DNA of 64,000 bases from Halobacteriovoraceae bacterium (GCA_020635135.1 JACKAJ010000016.1:682001-746000); one strand, 5' to 3'. Shown: positions 1 through 9,032, numbered from the stretch's first letter. Notes: generated by a model not told the origin, from the sequence alone. Made by a program: numbers and translations.

Positions 1-117
1 TCAGAAGGGAGAATCCACATTCTTTCGACCGAAGATGCCAAGCCTGCAAAGGACTGGTCTTTGATTTCAGAAACATATTGGGACGCCGGTCAATATCGCT
101 ATCGCCACTATCTGTAA
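1..117 (+). CDS. 3' end of an unidentified protein (partial)
   Basis: Frame 1 is open from the window edge to a TAA at 115-117 and gives the last 38 residues of a protein ending in YRYRHYL. The stretch is rich in aromatic residues (WDAGQYRYRHYL). No family can be assigned from so short a tail. Its stop overlaps the convergent gene on the minus strand by 10 bases, a pattern that recurs in this window. Confidence 0.55.
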   Translation, partial: SEGRIHILSTEDAKPAKDWSLISETYWDAGQYRYRHYL

Positions 118-458
118 TTCTTAAAAAATTTTTTCAGCTGATTGAGTTCGAGCGGTTTTTCTATAAATTGATTAAAGCTATTACCATAGACTTTGCGGAC
201 ATTATCTAAATTATCACCATCACGGTGCAAGAAAAACACAGAGTCTCTGTACATAAAAAAAAGCTTCTCGCAATGGCTATCAAACAGTTCAAGATCAATG
301 ACAATTAAATCTGCAGCGAGATCTTCAACCATTTCCACTGAAAGCTCCTGCCCAGATTTATAGGAATAGAGAGTAACCCCTTCTGGAGCTAGAACTTCTT
401 TAAAAAAGGCTTGCATAAAGTCGCGTGCACACAATAAAAGGACTGACTGGATGTTCAT
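108..458 (-). CDS. small receiver-like protein, probably a degenerate response regulator
   Basis: This 116-residue protein has the length and rhythm of a CheY-type receiver domain: a first strand (SVLLLCA), a central strand DLIVIDLEL carrying a candidate phospho-acceptor aspartate near residue 55, and a last strand with the usual lysine (FIEKPLELNQL). The acidic pair normally found after strand 1 is not seen (LLLCARDF), so phosphorylation may be impaired or the domain may act as a stand-alone adaptor. No output domain is attached. Only a weak ribosome binding site precedes the ATG. It is divergent from a small gene starting at 506. The receiver assignment rests on pattern alone. Confidence 0.6.
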   Translation of the reverse strand: MNIQSVLLLCARDFMQAFFKEVLAPEGVTLYSYKSGQELSVEMVEDLAADLIVIDLELFDSHCEKLFFMYRDSVFFLHRDGDNLDNVRKVYGNSFNQFIEKPLELNQLKKFFKNYR

Positions 459-505
459 TTCATTTTTCTTTTTTTTCCGCTATACATACTATAAGGGAGA
501 TCACA

Positions 506-775
506 TTGACAAACAAAGTCAGAGTTATTGAAATTCAATCTGGAGAAATTCTTTTCCAATGCTCTATGGATGAAAGTGAAAAAGCCTATCAATATGCTTC
601 TGATATGGAGGCTATTGGGCTCGATGTGACCGTTCAAGCCCCTAGCACGATGGAAACCTTGGCCCATGAGCTGGGAATTTCAAGAGCTGAAATCCAAGAT
701 AAGCTTGTCGCTTCGATGGACGAAGAAATAGACTCTCACAACGATGATGTCGATTCCTGCTGCTTTAAAAATTAA
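506..775 (+). CDS. small acidic protein of unknown function
   Basis: This 89-residue protein begins MTNKVRVIEIQSGEILF and ends in an acidic tail with a Cys-Cys pair (DDVDSCCFKN). I chose TTG at 506 because AAGGGAG lies 7-8 bases upstream. The longer frame from an ATG at 425 would run back into the divergent receiver gene and reads as non-coding. No signal peptide or membrane segment is seen. The stop overlaps the convergent hpf stop by three to four bases (TTAA). I do not recognise the family. Confidence 0.7.
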   Translation: MTNKVRVIEIQSGEILFQCSMDESEKAYQYASDMEAIGLDVTVQAPSTMETLAHELGISRAEIQDKLVASMDEEIDSHNDDVDSCCFKN

Positions 776-1167
776 GCGGCATCAAGCAAGTCATCTTCAT
801 ATTCTTCAATTTCTTTTTCTTCCACTTTTTGTAATTCAAGAATCTGTGTATGCTTTGGAGAATTGAGATTATTTCGATTAATTTTATTTCTCAATTTTGA
901 TTTCTTCTTTTGTAGTTGTTTTTGAAGTTTGATTGTTGCTTTATTAATTGATTTAAAAAGATTTCCACTTTCTGCAGTAGCAAAATATTCAAAATGGGGT
1001 CCAAAAAGTTTAACATGTGTGATGTTCACGCCATTTCTTAAATGACAGCTCCATTGCACTTCAAACTTCCCATCAAAAAACTTGGCCAGTTTTTCTGATT
1101 CTTCATAGATGTGTTCGTCAATTCCAGGTGTGTGCTTGATGTTTTTAAAACTGCTACTCACTTGCAT
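772..1167 (-). CDS. hpf: ribosome hibernation promoting factor (HPF/RaiA family)
   Basis: HPF proteins bind the 30S decoding region and silence ribosomes in slow growth or starvation. The 131 residues show the family pattern: MQVSSSFKN at the start, a helix with HIYEESEKLAKFF, then strands and a second helix with NLFKSINKATIKLQKQL. The tail is lysine-rich (QKKKSKLRNKINRN) and then acidic, and lacks the dimerisation domain of long HPF. ATG 1167 is chosen because CGGAGGGG lies just upstream; an ATG at 1197 has no such site. It sits directly downstream of rpoN, the gene order common in proteobacteria. Confidence 0.88.
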   Translation of the reverse strand: MQVSSSFKNIKHTPGIDEHIYEESEKLAKFFDGKFEVQWSCHLRNGVNITHVKLFGPHFEYFATAESGNLFKSINKATIKLQKQLQKKKSKLRNKINRNNLNSPKHTQILELQKVEEKEIEEYEDDLLDAA

Positions 1168-1217
1168 AGAATCCCCTCCGGGTAATAATGGTTCCAACGC
1201 GTCTGCTATTATAACAA

Positions 1218-2675
1218 CTATTTTCTTTTTCTTTTGGCAGAAGAAAGGATCCCTAAAGATTCTCTGTATTTAGCGATTGTTCTTCTCGCAACCACAATCC
1301 CTGACTCACTCAAAATTGTGGCAATTTTTTGATCCGAAAGCGGTTTTTTCGGGTCTTCTTTTTCGATGAGAGATTTAATTTTGAGTTTTAAGCTCTCGCT
1401 TGCAATATCAACTCCCCCATCCTTTCCTCCGACACCGCTATTAAAAAAATACTTCAGCTCAAAGGTCCCAAGAGGGGTATGCATAAACTTATTAGTCGTT
1501 ACTCGTGATATCGTCGATTCGTGCATTCCAATTTCTTCAGCAATATCTTTTAAGATCATTGGTTTTAAATGTTCCGGTCCTTTTTTAAAGAACTCAGGCT
1601 GATAGGCTACAATCGCCTTGGCTACCTTCTCGATTGTTTTTTGGCGATTTTCGATAGACTTTAACAACCACATGGCCGAGCGCAATTTATCTTGAATATA
1701 GTTTTTCGTCTGCCCATCACCAGAATTTTTTAGTAGCGATTGGTAGAGTTTAGAAATTTTAAGGCGTGGCACTCCCTCGTCATTGAGTTGAATAACTAAT
1801 TCTCCAGAGATCTCTTTCACATAAATATCGGGAACCACATAATGAATTTGCTCAGAAGAAATAAGTCTTCCAGGTCGCGGGTGAAATGTCATAATAATCA
1901 TTTCTGCCGTTTTAACATTTTCAATATTGGAACCCGTTGCCTTAACAATCTTATCGTAATCTTTCTTATAAACATCTTCGAGGTGATTATTAATGATCTC
2001 TTCGACTAAGGGCACTCGACCAGGAACTGCTCTCGCCTGGATGATAAGAGCTTCCTTCGTATTTTTTGTCCCACAACCGACGGGATCGAGATATTGAATG
2101 AGTTCAAGTATCTCTTCGGCTCTTGAGAGGTCAATTTCAATCCCATTCTCTCTTATAATCTCATCTAGGGATGTCTCTAAAAAACCATCGTCATCCAAAT
2201 TGTGAATGATCATCAAGCCCAGTTGAAGATCGACTCCTTCGATATCTTCCATTCGCATCTGCCATTCGAGATGATCTTGAAGACTCATCTCTTGAGAAAC
2301 CATATTCTCATAATCGGGCTGGTCTTCTTTGGAGCGAATTTCTCGTGAGCTATTAGGACTTGTTGACGAGGAGTTATTATAGGATTCGATATATTTCTGC
2401 CAATCAAAATCTTCCTTCCCTCCATCAACTAACTCAGGGCCAGAAAAATTTTCAGCCGTCGATTCTATTTCTCTCACACTACGATCGCTCGCCAATTCCT
2501 CGTGAGTTTTCTCGCTGTCGAGTTCTTCGAGCATGGGGTTTTCCACCATTTCTTTAGCGATCACATTGGTCATCTCGAGATGAGTGAGGGTCAGCAACTT
2601 GATCGCCTGCTGCAACTGCGGCGTCATGGTCAAGTTCTGTGTCTGTTTGAGCGATTGATTCATCTTCATCGCCAT
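1218..2675 (-). CDS. rpoN: RNA polymerase sigma-54 factor
   Basis: Sigma-54 directs RNA polymerase to -24/-12 promoters that need an AAA+ activator. The 485-residue product has the N-terminal activator-responsive region (LTMTPQLQQAIKLL), a long acidic linker, the core-binding part, a helix-turn-helix (HESTISRVTTNKFMHTPLG) and the C-terminal RpoN box ARRTIAKYRE near residue 462. I chose ATG 2675: GGGG lies about 8 bases upstream and the protein then aligns with the usual RpoN N-terminus, while the ATG at 2741 has no ribosome site. hpf follows 50 bases downstream. In many bacteria lptB is directly upstream; here two orphan exported genes lie between. Confidence 0.96.
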   Translation of the reverse strand: MAMKMNQSLKQTQNLTMTPQLQQAIKLLTLTHLEMTNVIAKEMVENPMLEELDSEKTHEELASDRSVREIESTAENFSGPELVDGGKEDFDWQKYIESYNNSSSTSPNSSREIRSKEDQPDYENMVSQEMSLQDHLEWQMRMEDIEGVDLQLGLMIIHNLDDDGFLETSLDEIIRENGIEIDLSRAEEILELIQYLDPVGCGTKNTKEALIIQARAVPGRVPLVEEIINNHLEDVYKKDYDKIVKATGSNIENVKTAEMIIMTFHPRPGRLISSEQIHYVVPDIYVKEISGELVIQLNDEGVPRLKISKLYQSLLKNSGDGQTKNYIQDKLRSAMWLLKSIENRQKTIEKVAKAIVAYQPEFFKKGPEHLKPMILKDIAEEIGMHESTISRVTTNKFMHTPLGTFELKYFFNSGVGGKDGGVDIASESLKLKIKSLIEKEDPKKPLSDQKIATILSESGIVVARRTIAKYRESLGILSSAKRKRK

Positions 2676-2808
2676 AGCGATACCCCATCTTTTAGCATAT
2701 TCATGCCTTTTTACCCTATCGGAATACTCTCCCAAAAACATTAGGGTTTTTCACTCAACTATTATAACACATTGAAATTATAGAACAAAATTCGGGGACT
2801 TAGAAAGG

Positions 2809-2837
2809 AGAGCTTACGAGCAGAAGTCGTAAGCTCT
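2809..2837 (-). terminator. hairpin between an exported-protein gene and rpoN
   Basis: An 11-base stem (2809-2819 with 2827-2837) encloses a 7-base loop just past the stop of the 2852-3487 gene. On the minus strand it is followed by a short pyrimidine-rich stretch (CTCCTTTCT) rather than a strong T run. It probably ends transcription of that gene, so rpoN may need its own promoter. Confidence 0.6.
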
Positions 2838-2851
2838 TCTTATATAGGACG

Positions 2852-3487
2852 TTATTGAATTAAAACGCCTTGGTTCTCATTTTCGATAGCCTCTTGAAGT
2901 GAATCGTATTGAGCCGTTTTTTCACCTTTTTTACCTTGGATACTGACAATCGTAGACTCGTGACCCAAGTGAAACTTCCCAGTTACTTTAGAAGAAACAA
3001 ATCCTCCTAAGAATCCAAGTAAACTCGACCAATCTCTTACGCGAACACCATCTTCATTTTCCATTCTCAAAAAATAGTTCCCAACGATAAATCTTGCTCC
3101 GTCGAATCTTCCAGTGAACTCTTTTTCAAGAGTTAAAAGAGATTTTCCTTGAAGGTTTTTGATAGTCATCCCAGTGTTGAGTTCAAAATCAAATCGAAAC
3201 TGGGCATTTCCTGTGACATGCAAAGATAAGCGAGCATTTTGAATTTTAATCGTTCGCGAATCCCCTGTTTCGTGATCAATTTCTTGAATAACAATGTCCC
3301 CTTGGATTAGGTGGTCGCTTTTCCCCGCTTCCATAACGTCGTGCATTGAATCGGCATCAGACCCTGCGTGAAAATTACCCCCAGCAACCTGCTCATCAGT
3401 AAAATTAAATTCGGCACTAGTGATTTGAAAGGCCGCAAAAGAATTCAAAGACAAAACTATAGCAACAACACTAACGATCAACTTCAT
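2852..3487 (-). CDS. exported protein of unknown function
   Basis: The 211-residue protein begins MKLIVSVVAIVLSLNSFAAF, a clear Sec signal peptide with likely cleavage after SFA. The mature part is rich in alternating polar and hydrophobic residues, suggesting beta structure, with no cysteines and no known motif. The second ATG (3487) is chosen because GGGAGG lies 6 bases upstream; the first ATG at 3493 touches that site. A hairpin follows the stop. It lies between lptB and rpoN, but nothing in the sequence ties it to either. Confidence 0.75.
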   Translation of the reverse strand: MKLIVSVVAIVLSLNSFAAFQITSAEFNFTDEQVAGGNFHAGSDADSMHDVMEAGKSDHLIQGDIVIQEIDHETGDSRTIKIQNARLSLHVTGNAQFRFDFELNTGMTIKNLQGKSLLTLEKEFTGRFDGARFIVGNYFLRMENEDGVRVRDWSSLLGFLGGFVSSKVTGKFHLGHESTIVSIQGKKGEKTAQYDSLQEAIENENQGVLIQ

Positions 3488-3719
3488 AAACATCCTCCCA
3501 GATTATAGTTTTTAGTTGTTACTGCTCCCATACCACACTGATTTCTTGTCGCAAAGCCATTGTAAAAAGTACAGACTACAGTGCCCAATTCAGTGCCAGT
3601 AGACTTTTTGCTGACGATGCGTCTAGTGCATTGAAGGACGAAAAGTTGCACTAGTTATTTGAATTTAACCTGGCATGTTCGTTTGCAGACTTGCAAGGCA
3701 TTTAACTAGTTATTAATAA
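3488..3719. other. intergenic stretch with no gene
   Basis: There is no convincing reading frame. Two related AT-rich words, GCACTAGTTATT near 3650 and TAACTAGTTATT near 3704, form an imperfect direct repeat. The stretch presumably carries the promoter of the exported gene downstream, but no clear -35/-10 pair is seen. Confidence 0.5.
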
Positions 3720-4379
3720 TTAAAGTGTTAGATTAGTCCTAAATGATATTTTTACTGAGAACTGACAACTATATAAACTTTTATCATAAGAATATATTTC
3801 CGTTTCATCTAAGTAGACATCAAGACAACTGTAGTATTCTAACAATCGATCGCCATCTAGTAAGAAGTTAGCCACGTCTTGACGCCTAATTTCTTTAATG
3901 ATTCTATCTAGAGTTTTGGTTCCTTCTCCATTTGGCCATCCATAAATTGCATTTAAAGGGGCTAAGATTTCTAAGTTTTGGGAAAAACCTTTAACTAATC
4001 TATTTTCAATTACTTTTTCCATGGTGTGAAAATGGCAAAGAGAATGAAGACCTCCAACAACTATTACCCGGTCACCTTTAACCCAAATATCATGTTCTCC
4101 ACTTTCACTTCTGTGAACACTTGCTTTTCTTAGGACTTTTGGTGGGATGTAAGTAGAATATTTAGTATTCAGCAGAACATGAGCTTTATTTTTACACCCA
4201 AAATGACTATTTATGTAATCAATCGATTGATTAAAAATCGCCTTGCTTGTATCCCATTCTTGTTGTGGGTGTGTGATAATTGTCTCAATACATGAATCAT
4301 TATCGGCTTCCGCTAAAAAAGAAGTAGAACAAGCGATTACGATTATTAAGGCTTTAAGAAGTTTTAAGTATATAGACAC
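3720..4379 (-). CDS. exported protein of unknown function
   Basis: This 219-residue protein starts with a hydrophobic signal segment (LLKALIIVIACSTSFLAEA). The mature part has several cysteines (DNDSCIET, FGCKNKAH, LHSLCHFH, YYSCLDVY, YSCQFS), consistent with disulfides in the periplasm or outside the cell. No catalytic motif is recognised. It lies between lptB and another orphan exported gene on the same strand, with 106 bases to lptB, and interrupts the usual lptB-rpoN arrangement. AT content is high, but I cannot show foreign origin. Confidence 0.7.
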   Translation of the reverse strand: MSIYLKLLKALIIVIACSTSFLAEADNDSCIETIITHPQQEWDTSKAIFNQSIDYINSHFGCKNKAHVLLNTKYSTYIPPKVLRKASVHRSESGEHDIWVKGDRVIVVGGLHSLCHFHTMEKVIENRLVKGFSQNLEILAPLNAIYGWPNGEGTKTLDRIIKEIRRQDVANFLLDGDRLLEYYSCLDVYLDETEIYSYDKSLYSCQFSVKISFRTNLTL

Positions 4380-4485
4380 TGTCTTCTCCTAAAAAAGCAT
4401 TATAAGTTTTTTGACTTCAAAGAAAACCTTAATTGTTATTTATTCAAAAGAATCATGACCGAGTGCTAGAAAGTCCCAGTAACCC

Positions 4486-5229
4486 CTACATCTTGAAGTT
4501 CTCGCCGAGATAGTGCTCTCTTGCGATTTCGTTTTTGATAAGTTCTTCCGGCGTCCCATCCACCAAAAGCTCCCCTCGATTCATAATGTAAGCCCGATCC
4601 ACAATTCCCAGTGTTTCGCGAACATTGTGATCAGTGATAAGAATTCCGATATTTCGATGAACAAGACTTCGAACAATAGAGTGAATATCGTTAACCGCTA
4701 ACGGGTCAACACCTGCAAAAGGCTCGTCTAATAAAATAAACTTCGGGCTAAGCGCGAGGGTTCGAGCGATTTCTACTCGACGGCGCTCACCACCAGAGAG
4801 TTCACGCCCTTTAGATTTTCGAATTGTGTGCAGTGAAAAATCATCAATCAATTGGTTAAGTTGATTCTTCCTTTTTCTAAGAGGATATTTTTTAACTTCG
4901 AGCACACTTAAAATATTTTCTTCAACCGTTAGATCTCGAAATATGGATGCTTCCTGGGGAAGATAGCCAATTCCTTGCAAGGCCCGAGAATGCAGTGGAG
5001 AATTCGTGATATCTTCACCTGAAATAGTAATCGTTCCAATATCTGCTTTAACGAGACCAACCAGCATGTAAAAACTTGTTGTTTTCCCTGCTCCATTGGG
5101 TCCCAAGAGCCCAACGATCTCTCCTTGAGTGATACTCACACTCACATCTTTAACAACCTTTCGGCCATTATACGATTTTTCGAGATGCTTTCCTTCCAAA
5201 ACTGCTTTTTGTTCTTCTTTTTCTTCCAT
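4486..5229 (-). CDS. lptB: LPS export ABC transporter ATPase LptB
   Basis: LptB is the cytoplasmic ATPase that powers LPS extraction from the inner membrane with LptF, LptG and LptC. The 247 residues carry Walker A GPNGAGKTT, the Q-loop region GYLPQEASIFRDLTVEEN, signature LSGGERRR, Walker B FILLDEPFAGVDP and switch H in ITDHNVRET. These features are typical of LptB rather than of amino-acid importers. The gene starts 4 bases after the lptC/lptA-like gene stops, so the two are probably co-transcribed. lptF and lptG are not in the window. Confidence 0.95.
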   Translation of the reverse strand: MEEKEEQKAVLEGKHLEKSYNGRKVVKDVSVSITQGEIVGLLGPNGAGKTTSFYMLVGLVKADIGTITISGEDITNSPLHSRALQGIGYLPQEASIFRDLTVEENILSVLEVKKYPLRKRKNQLNQLIDDFSLHTIRKSKGRELSGGERRRVEIARTLALSPKFILLDEPFAGVDPLAVNDIHSIVRSLVHRNIGILITDHNVRETLGIVDRAYIMNRGELLVDGTPEELIKNEIAREHYLGENFKM

Positions 5230-5233
5230 AGTT

Positions 5234-6205
5234 TTATTTGTATTTTATATTTGAAGTGGAATCGTTCACTTCTATCAAACTCGCATTTTCTCTCAATGTA
5301 ATCTTCGATCCTTTGATCACATCCTTACGGCTAATTACCCGTGGAGCTCCTGTTAGAATAATCTTTTTTTCACGAATATGCCCAGTTAATTTTTCCGCAT
5401 AAGCTGTACGATCGTAGAAATTTGAAGTTCCGCGCTCTTTAATCTTTTGCTTAACAACGACGTCATCGTAGAGCTCATAATACTTAAATCTTTTATTAAA
5501 ATTTTCTAAAAAGATTTTACTCCGATCAGCAGTGATATCCATATTATTTCGCTTCACTCTTACGTTGTCATAGAGATCAATTTCCGAATCGAGTAATCGC
5601 GATTCTAAGTGCTCTCCCCAAAAATAAAACTTCCCTTCGTACTTTCTTTTTCTCTCAATTATGCCACTTACATCTTCTTCAAAATGAGAATATTTTTTCA
5701 TAGGAAAAGATGTGATTTTTTTAGACTCAACATAGATAGTATCTTGAGTAACAATATCTAATGCTTTAGATTTTACATTCCCATCACCAATAAATTTTTC
5801 TTGAGAAATAAAGTAGCGTCCTTTATCACAATCGAGTTCGGCATCTTTGTATTGAAACCTCACTTCCCCATTCATCATGAGTTGATCAGCCTCTTTAATG
5901 TATTCACCTTCTTTAGCCTTAAAATACATTTTTTCATCTTTTTCAGAGTGAAAAACATAACCCTTAGGGTTTTTGAATTGAGCCCAATTGGCATTCAAGA
6001 CAACCAAATCACTAGAAGTAAAATTGAGTTTCGGCTTTTTATTTTCAGAGAAAAAATAAATAAGACCTTCAAAAGATTCAAACCGTGTTTTATCAACAAA
6101 ACTTTGCTTGGTGAGAAAACGATCAAACCCCTCCTCCCCAAAAAAGAGATAAACGGAATGTGCGAACAATGTACCCAAAACAACAGTTAAAAATGATGTC
6201 TTCAT
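5234..6205 (-). CDS. lptC: LptC-like membrane anchor fused to an LptA-like OstA domain
   Basis: The 323-residue protein begins with one hydrophobic segment (SFLTVVLGTLFAHSVYLFFG) as in LptC, followed by beta-rich sequence with LptC-like phrases (FKAKEGEYIKEADQLMMNGEV). The second half reads like LptA/OstA: MDITADRSKIFLENFNKRF, then TAYAEKLTGHIREKKIILTG and KGSKITLRENASLIEV. LptC (about 190 residues) and LptA (about 185) are normally separate. Here one chain could provide both the membrane anchor and part of the periplasmic bridge. It is 4 bases upstream of lptB. That this is a functional fusion is inference from length and motif order. Confidence 0.75.
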   Translation of the reverse strand: MKTSFLTVVLGTLFAHSVYLFFGEEGFDRFLTKQSFVDKTRFESFEGLIYFFSENKKPKLNFTSSDLVVLNANWAQFKNPKGYVFHSEKDEKMYFKAKEGEYIKEADQLMMNGEVRFQYKDAELDCDKGRYFISQEKFIGDGNVKSKALDIVTQDTIYVESKKITSFPMKKYSHFEEDVSGIIERKRKYEGKFYFWGEHLESRLLDSEIDLYDNVRVKRNNMDITADRSKIFLENFNKRFKYYELYDDVVVKQKIKERGTSNFYDRTAYAEKLTGHIREKKIILTGAPRVISRKDVIKGSKITLRENASLIEVNDSTSNIKYK

Positions 6206-6371
6206 AACTTGGTAATAATTGTACCACTGGTGAACAAAAAACGAGAATTATACCCATAATGGCATAGGCATTTTCGTCGAAAATATTTTTTATTTACCAG
6301 CCTCTTTCAAAAATTTCTCTTCCCTTTAATCGGTCGCCATAGCTCCCCATCTTTGCTAGTATTTTGCATTC
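6206..6371. promoter_or_regulatory. divergent promoter region between lptC-like gene and mutS
   Basis: These 166 bases separate two divergent genes and must hold both promoters. The segment is AT-rich. I see no confident -35/-10 pair or operator. Confidence 0.5.
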
Positions 6372-9032
6372 ATGAAAAAACCAGAAAAACTCATTGTAGA
6401 AAAACTCAAAGAAAAAGCGGGTAAGTTAACTCCCATGATGGAGCAGTATTTGGAAATCAAAAGCCAGTATCGCGATGTTCTCCTGCTCTTTCGAATGGGA
6501 GATTTTTACGAAGTTTTTTTTGAAGATGCTGAGGCTACTTCAAAAATCCTTAATATTGCTCTCACTCACCGAGGAAAATTAGCCGGTGTCCCCATACCCA
6601 TGGCGGGTATCCCCCATCATGCCGCCAGTACTTATATTGATAAAATAACTCAGAGTGGACGCAAGGTGGCTATCTGTGAACAAGTTGAAGATCCCAAACA
6701 GGCCAAGGGGATTGTAAAAAGAGCCGTGACTCAAATCGTAAGTCCTAGTATTCCCTATGACCTCGATAAATCAGAAGAGCGACACAATCATTATTTATGT
6801 AGTTTTCACTTTCATAAAAATGTCACTTATGCTTCTTTTATTGACTACACCACAGGTGATTTTTTTGGACTCGAAATAAAATCCCAAGAAGAACTTTTTG
6901 ATAAAATCAAAATTTATGCTCCAAGGGAATGCATTGCCTTTTTTGATCAATTTGAAAGAAGAAACGAATTGAGAGAATTTCTTGAGAATCGCGATGTGCT
7001 TATTACTTACCTCAGCTCAGAATTTTTTCAAGAAAAAATAACCGCTTCTTATATTGAAAAAATTATTCCTTATTACAAAAAAGATAATACGCTAAAAACT
7101 CACAAAGAATTTATCCCTCCTATAGGAGCTCTCAGTTACTATATTTGTTCAACTCAAGGCTGTGAGAAGCTCTCTCACTTTAGTGCTTTCAGTGTTATCA
7201 ATAACCAAAAGAAAATGAAAATCAGCCATCAAACGCTGGCCTCACTGGAAATTTTTCCAAGATCTCAAGAAAAATTCAGTCATTCACTACTGGCGTTCAT
7301 CAATAAAACAAAAACATCCATGGGTTTTCGCAAGCTCAAGGAATTTTCCCAGTCCCCTCTCTTTGATAAAAATGAAATTGAAAAACGCCTCGATTGTGTA
7401 GAATTTCTTATGGCAAATCAGTCCGACTTAAATAATATTCGCACTGAACTTGATGAAATTCGCGATCTCAAAAGAATTCTCGCTAAGCTCAGCACAGGAA
7501 AGATTCAATCCCAAGACCTCCTCAATTTAAAAGTAGCGATTGAAACCTTTGATAAACTAACCAAAAAAATCAAAAAGCTAACAACATACCTTCCAAGTCA
7601 TCTCGATAAAAATCAACTTGCAGCTCTCGACGAACTTTCAATTTTGATCGGCAAAGCTATAAACGACGAAATTGGAGCTAATCTGAATAAAGGTAATCTC
7701 ATCAAAGAAAAATACAGTAAAAAAAGAGATGAGTTAGCCAATATTCACGAGACAGTCAATAGCAAGATGAAAGCTTTGGAAGATAAGTATAGAAAGAAGC
7801 ACGACATCTCCAATCTTAAAATTAAATTTAATAATATTAATGGCTACTTTATTGAAGTTTCGAAAGCCCAATTGGCAAAAGTTCCTGAAACATTTAAGAA
7901 GAAACAAACTCTGGTCAACTGCGGTCGTTTCTTAACTGCTGAAGTCCAAAAAGTTGAAGCAGAACTCTACTCTGCTCAGGAGAAACTCTTACAAATTGAA
8001 AGAGAAATTTTCAAGAAAATTTGTAAACAAACTGAAGATAATGTTTTGGCCATCCAAAGGTTAGCTGATTTTTTAGCAACTTTGGATATTTATCAATCCT
8101 TTGCTTGGCTTGCCTTTCAAGAAAACTTTTCTCGCCCTCAGATAGAGGATAAGAAAATCTGCCACTTAGAAGGTGTGTGGCATCCACTCATAAAAAAAGC
8201 CATTCACGATCAATTCGTACCCCACAACATTGAACTGAATAATAAGCAGTATTTTGCTTTGATCACGGGTCCCAACATGGCCGGGAAGACGACTGTCATG
8301 CGGGAAGTGGCCATCGTTCAATTCTTAACGCAAATGGGTTCTTACGTCCCAGCGGCTAAGGCCCAAGTTGGGCTTTGTGACTACATATTCTCACGTATAG
8401 GAGCGAGCGACGACATAGTCGGAGGCCAATCGACTTTTATGGTTGAAATGTCTGAGACTTCGGAAATTCTTCGCCATGCTAGCGAACACTCACTTCTCAT
8501 CTTAGACGAAATAGGAAGAGGAACTTCGACTTTTGATGGACTAAGTATTGCCTGGTCTCTGCTCGAACACTTTTGTGAAAAAACAAAAGCTTTAACACTC
8601 TTTTCAACTCATTATCATGAACTCATCGATGTGGCAGAGCAAACAGCTGGGGCCATAAACCTCACCGTCAAGACGATTAATAAAAATGGGACCATACAGT
8701 TTCTCTATGAACTCATTCCAGGTGGAGCAACTCAAAGTTTTGGGATTCACGTAGCAAAGTTAGCCGGATTGCCTTCAAGTGTTCTCAAGCGAGCGAATCA
8801 AATACTCAAGCAATTGGAAAAAGAGCAATCGCCTAAGGATTCTTTTGCAACTATCAACCAAATGAATCTATTTGATTCCGGAGATGAATTCGAAGAAAAA
8901 GAATCGATGATTGAAAATCAAATTCGTGAAATTGATATAAATTCCATGACTCCTATCGAAGCCTTAAATAAATTTATCGAGTTTCAAACTACTCTTCAAA
9001 AGTCATGGGAAGATTCATCATCTCTTCAATAA
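6372..9032 (+). CDS. mutS: DNA mismatch repair protein MutS
   Basis: MutS recognises mismatches and starts repair with MutL. The 886-residue protein has the mismatch-contact Phe-X-Glu motif in MGDFYEVF near residue 40, the connector and lever regions, Walker A TGPNMAGKTT near residue 632, the conserved GASDDIVGGQSTFMVEM segment, Walker B LLILDEIGRGTST and the STHYHEL motif. The length is usual for MutS1. The C-terminus ends in an acidic linker and a short helical tail. The last 44 bases overlap, in opposite orientation, the 3' end of gpsA. mutL is not in the window. Confidence 0.98.
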   Translation: MKKPEKLIVEKLKEKAGKLTPMMEQYLEIKSQYRDVLLLFRMGDFYEVFFEDAEATSKILNIALTHRGKLAGVPIPMAGIPHHAASTYIDKITQSGRKVAICEQVEDPKQAKGIVKRAVTQIVSPSIPYDLDKSEERHNHYLCSFHFHKNVTYASFIDYTTGDFFGLEIKSQEELFDKIKIYAPRECIAFFDQFERRNELREFLENRDVLITYLSSEFFQEKITASYIEKIIPYYKKDNTLKTHKEFIPPIGALSYYICSTQGCEKLSHFSAFSVINNQKKMKISHQTLASLEIFPRSQEKFSHSLLAFINKTKTSMGFRKLKEFSQSPLFDKNEIEKRLDCVEFLMANQSDLNNIRTELDEIRDLKRILAKLSTGKIQSQDLLNLKVAIETFDKLTKKIKKLTTYLPSHLDKNQLAALDELSILIGKAINDEIGANLNKGNLIKEKYSKKRDELANIHETVNSKMKALEDKYRKKHDISNLKIKFNNINGYFIEVSKAQLAKVPETFKKKQTLVNCGRFLTAEVQKVEAELYSAQEKLLQIEREIFKKICKQTEDNVLAIQRLADFLATLDIYQSFAWLAFQENFSRPQIEDKKICHLEGVWHPLIKKAIHDQFVPHNIELNNKQYFALITGPNMAGKTTVMREVAIVQFLTQMGSYVPAAKAQVGLCDYIFSRIGASDDIVGGQSTFMVEMSETSEILRHASEHSLLILDEIGRGTSTFDGLSIAWSLLEHFCEKTKALTLFSTHYHELIDVAEQTAGAINLTVKTINKNGTIQFLYELIPGGATQSFGIHVAKLAGLPSSVLKRANQILKQLEKEQSPKDSFATINQMNLFDSGDEFEEKESMIENQIREIDINSMTPIEALNKFIEFQTTLQKSWEDSSSLQ

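Noticed and set aside
425..505. Upstream ATG extension of the small acidic gene
   Set aside because: It runs into the divergent receiver gene and lacks a ribosome site; TTG 506 is better.
3541..3660. Possible small RNA or CRISPR-like repeats
   Set aside because: Only two short imperfect repeats are seen and no regular spacing.
3671..3686. Sigma-54-like TGGCAT ... TTGC element
   Set aside because: The spacing between GG and GC is 11 rather than 10 bases and no plus-strand gene lies downstream.
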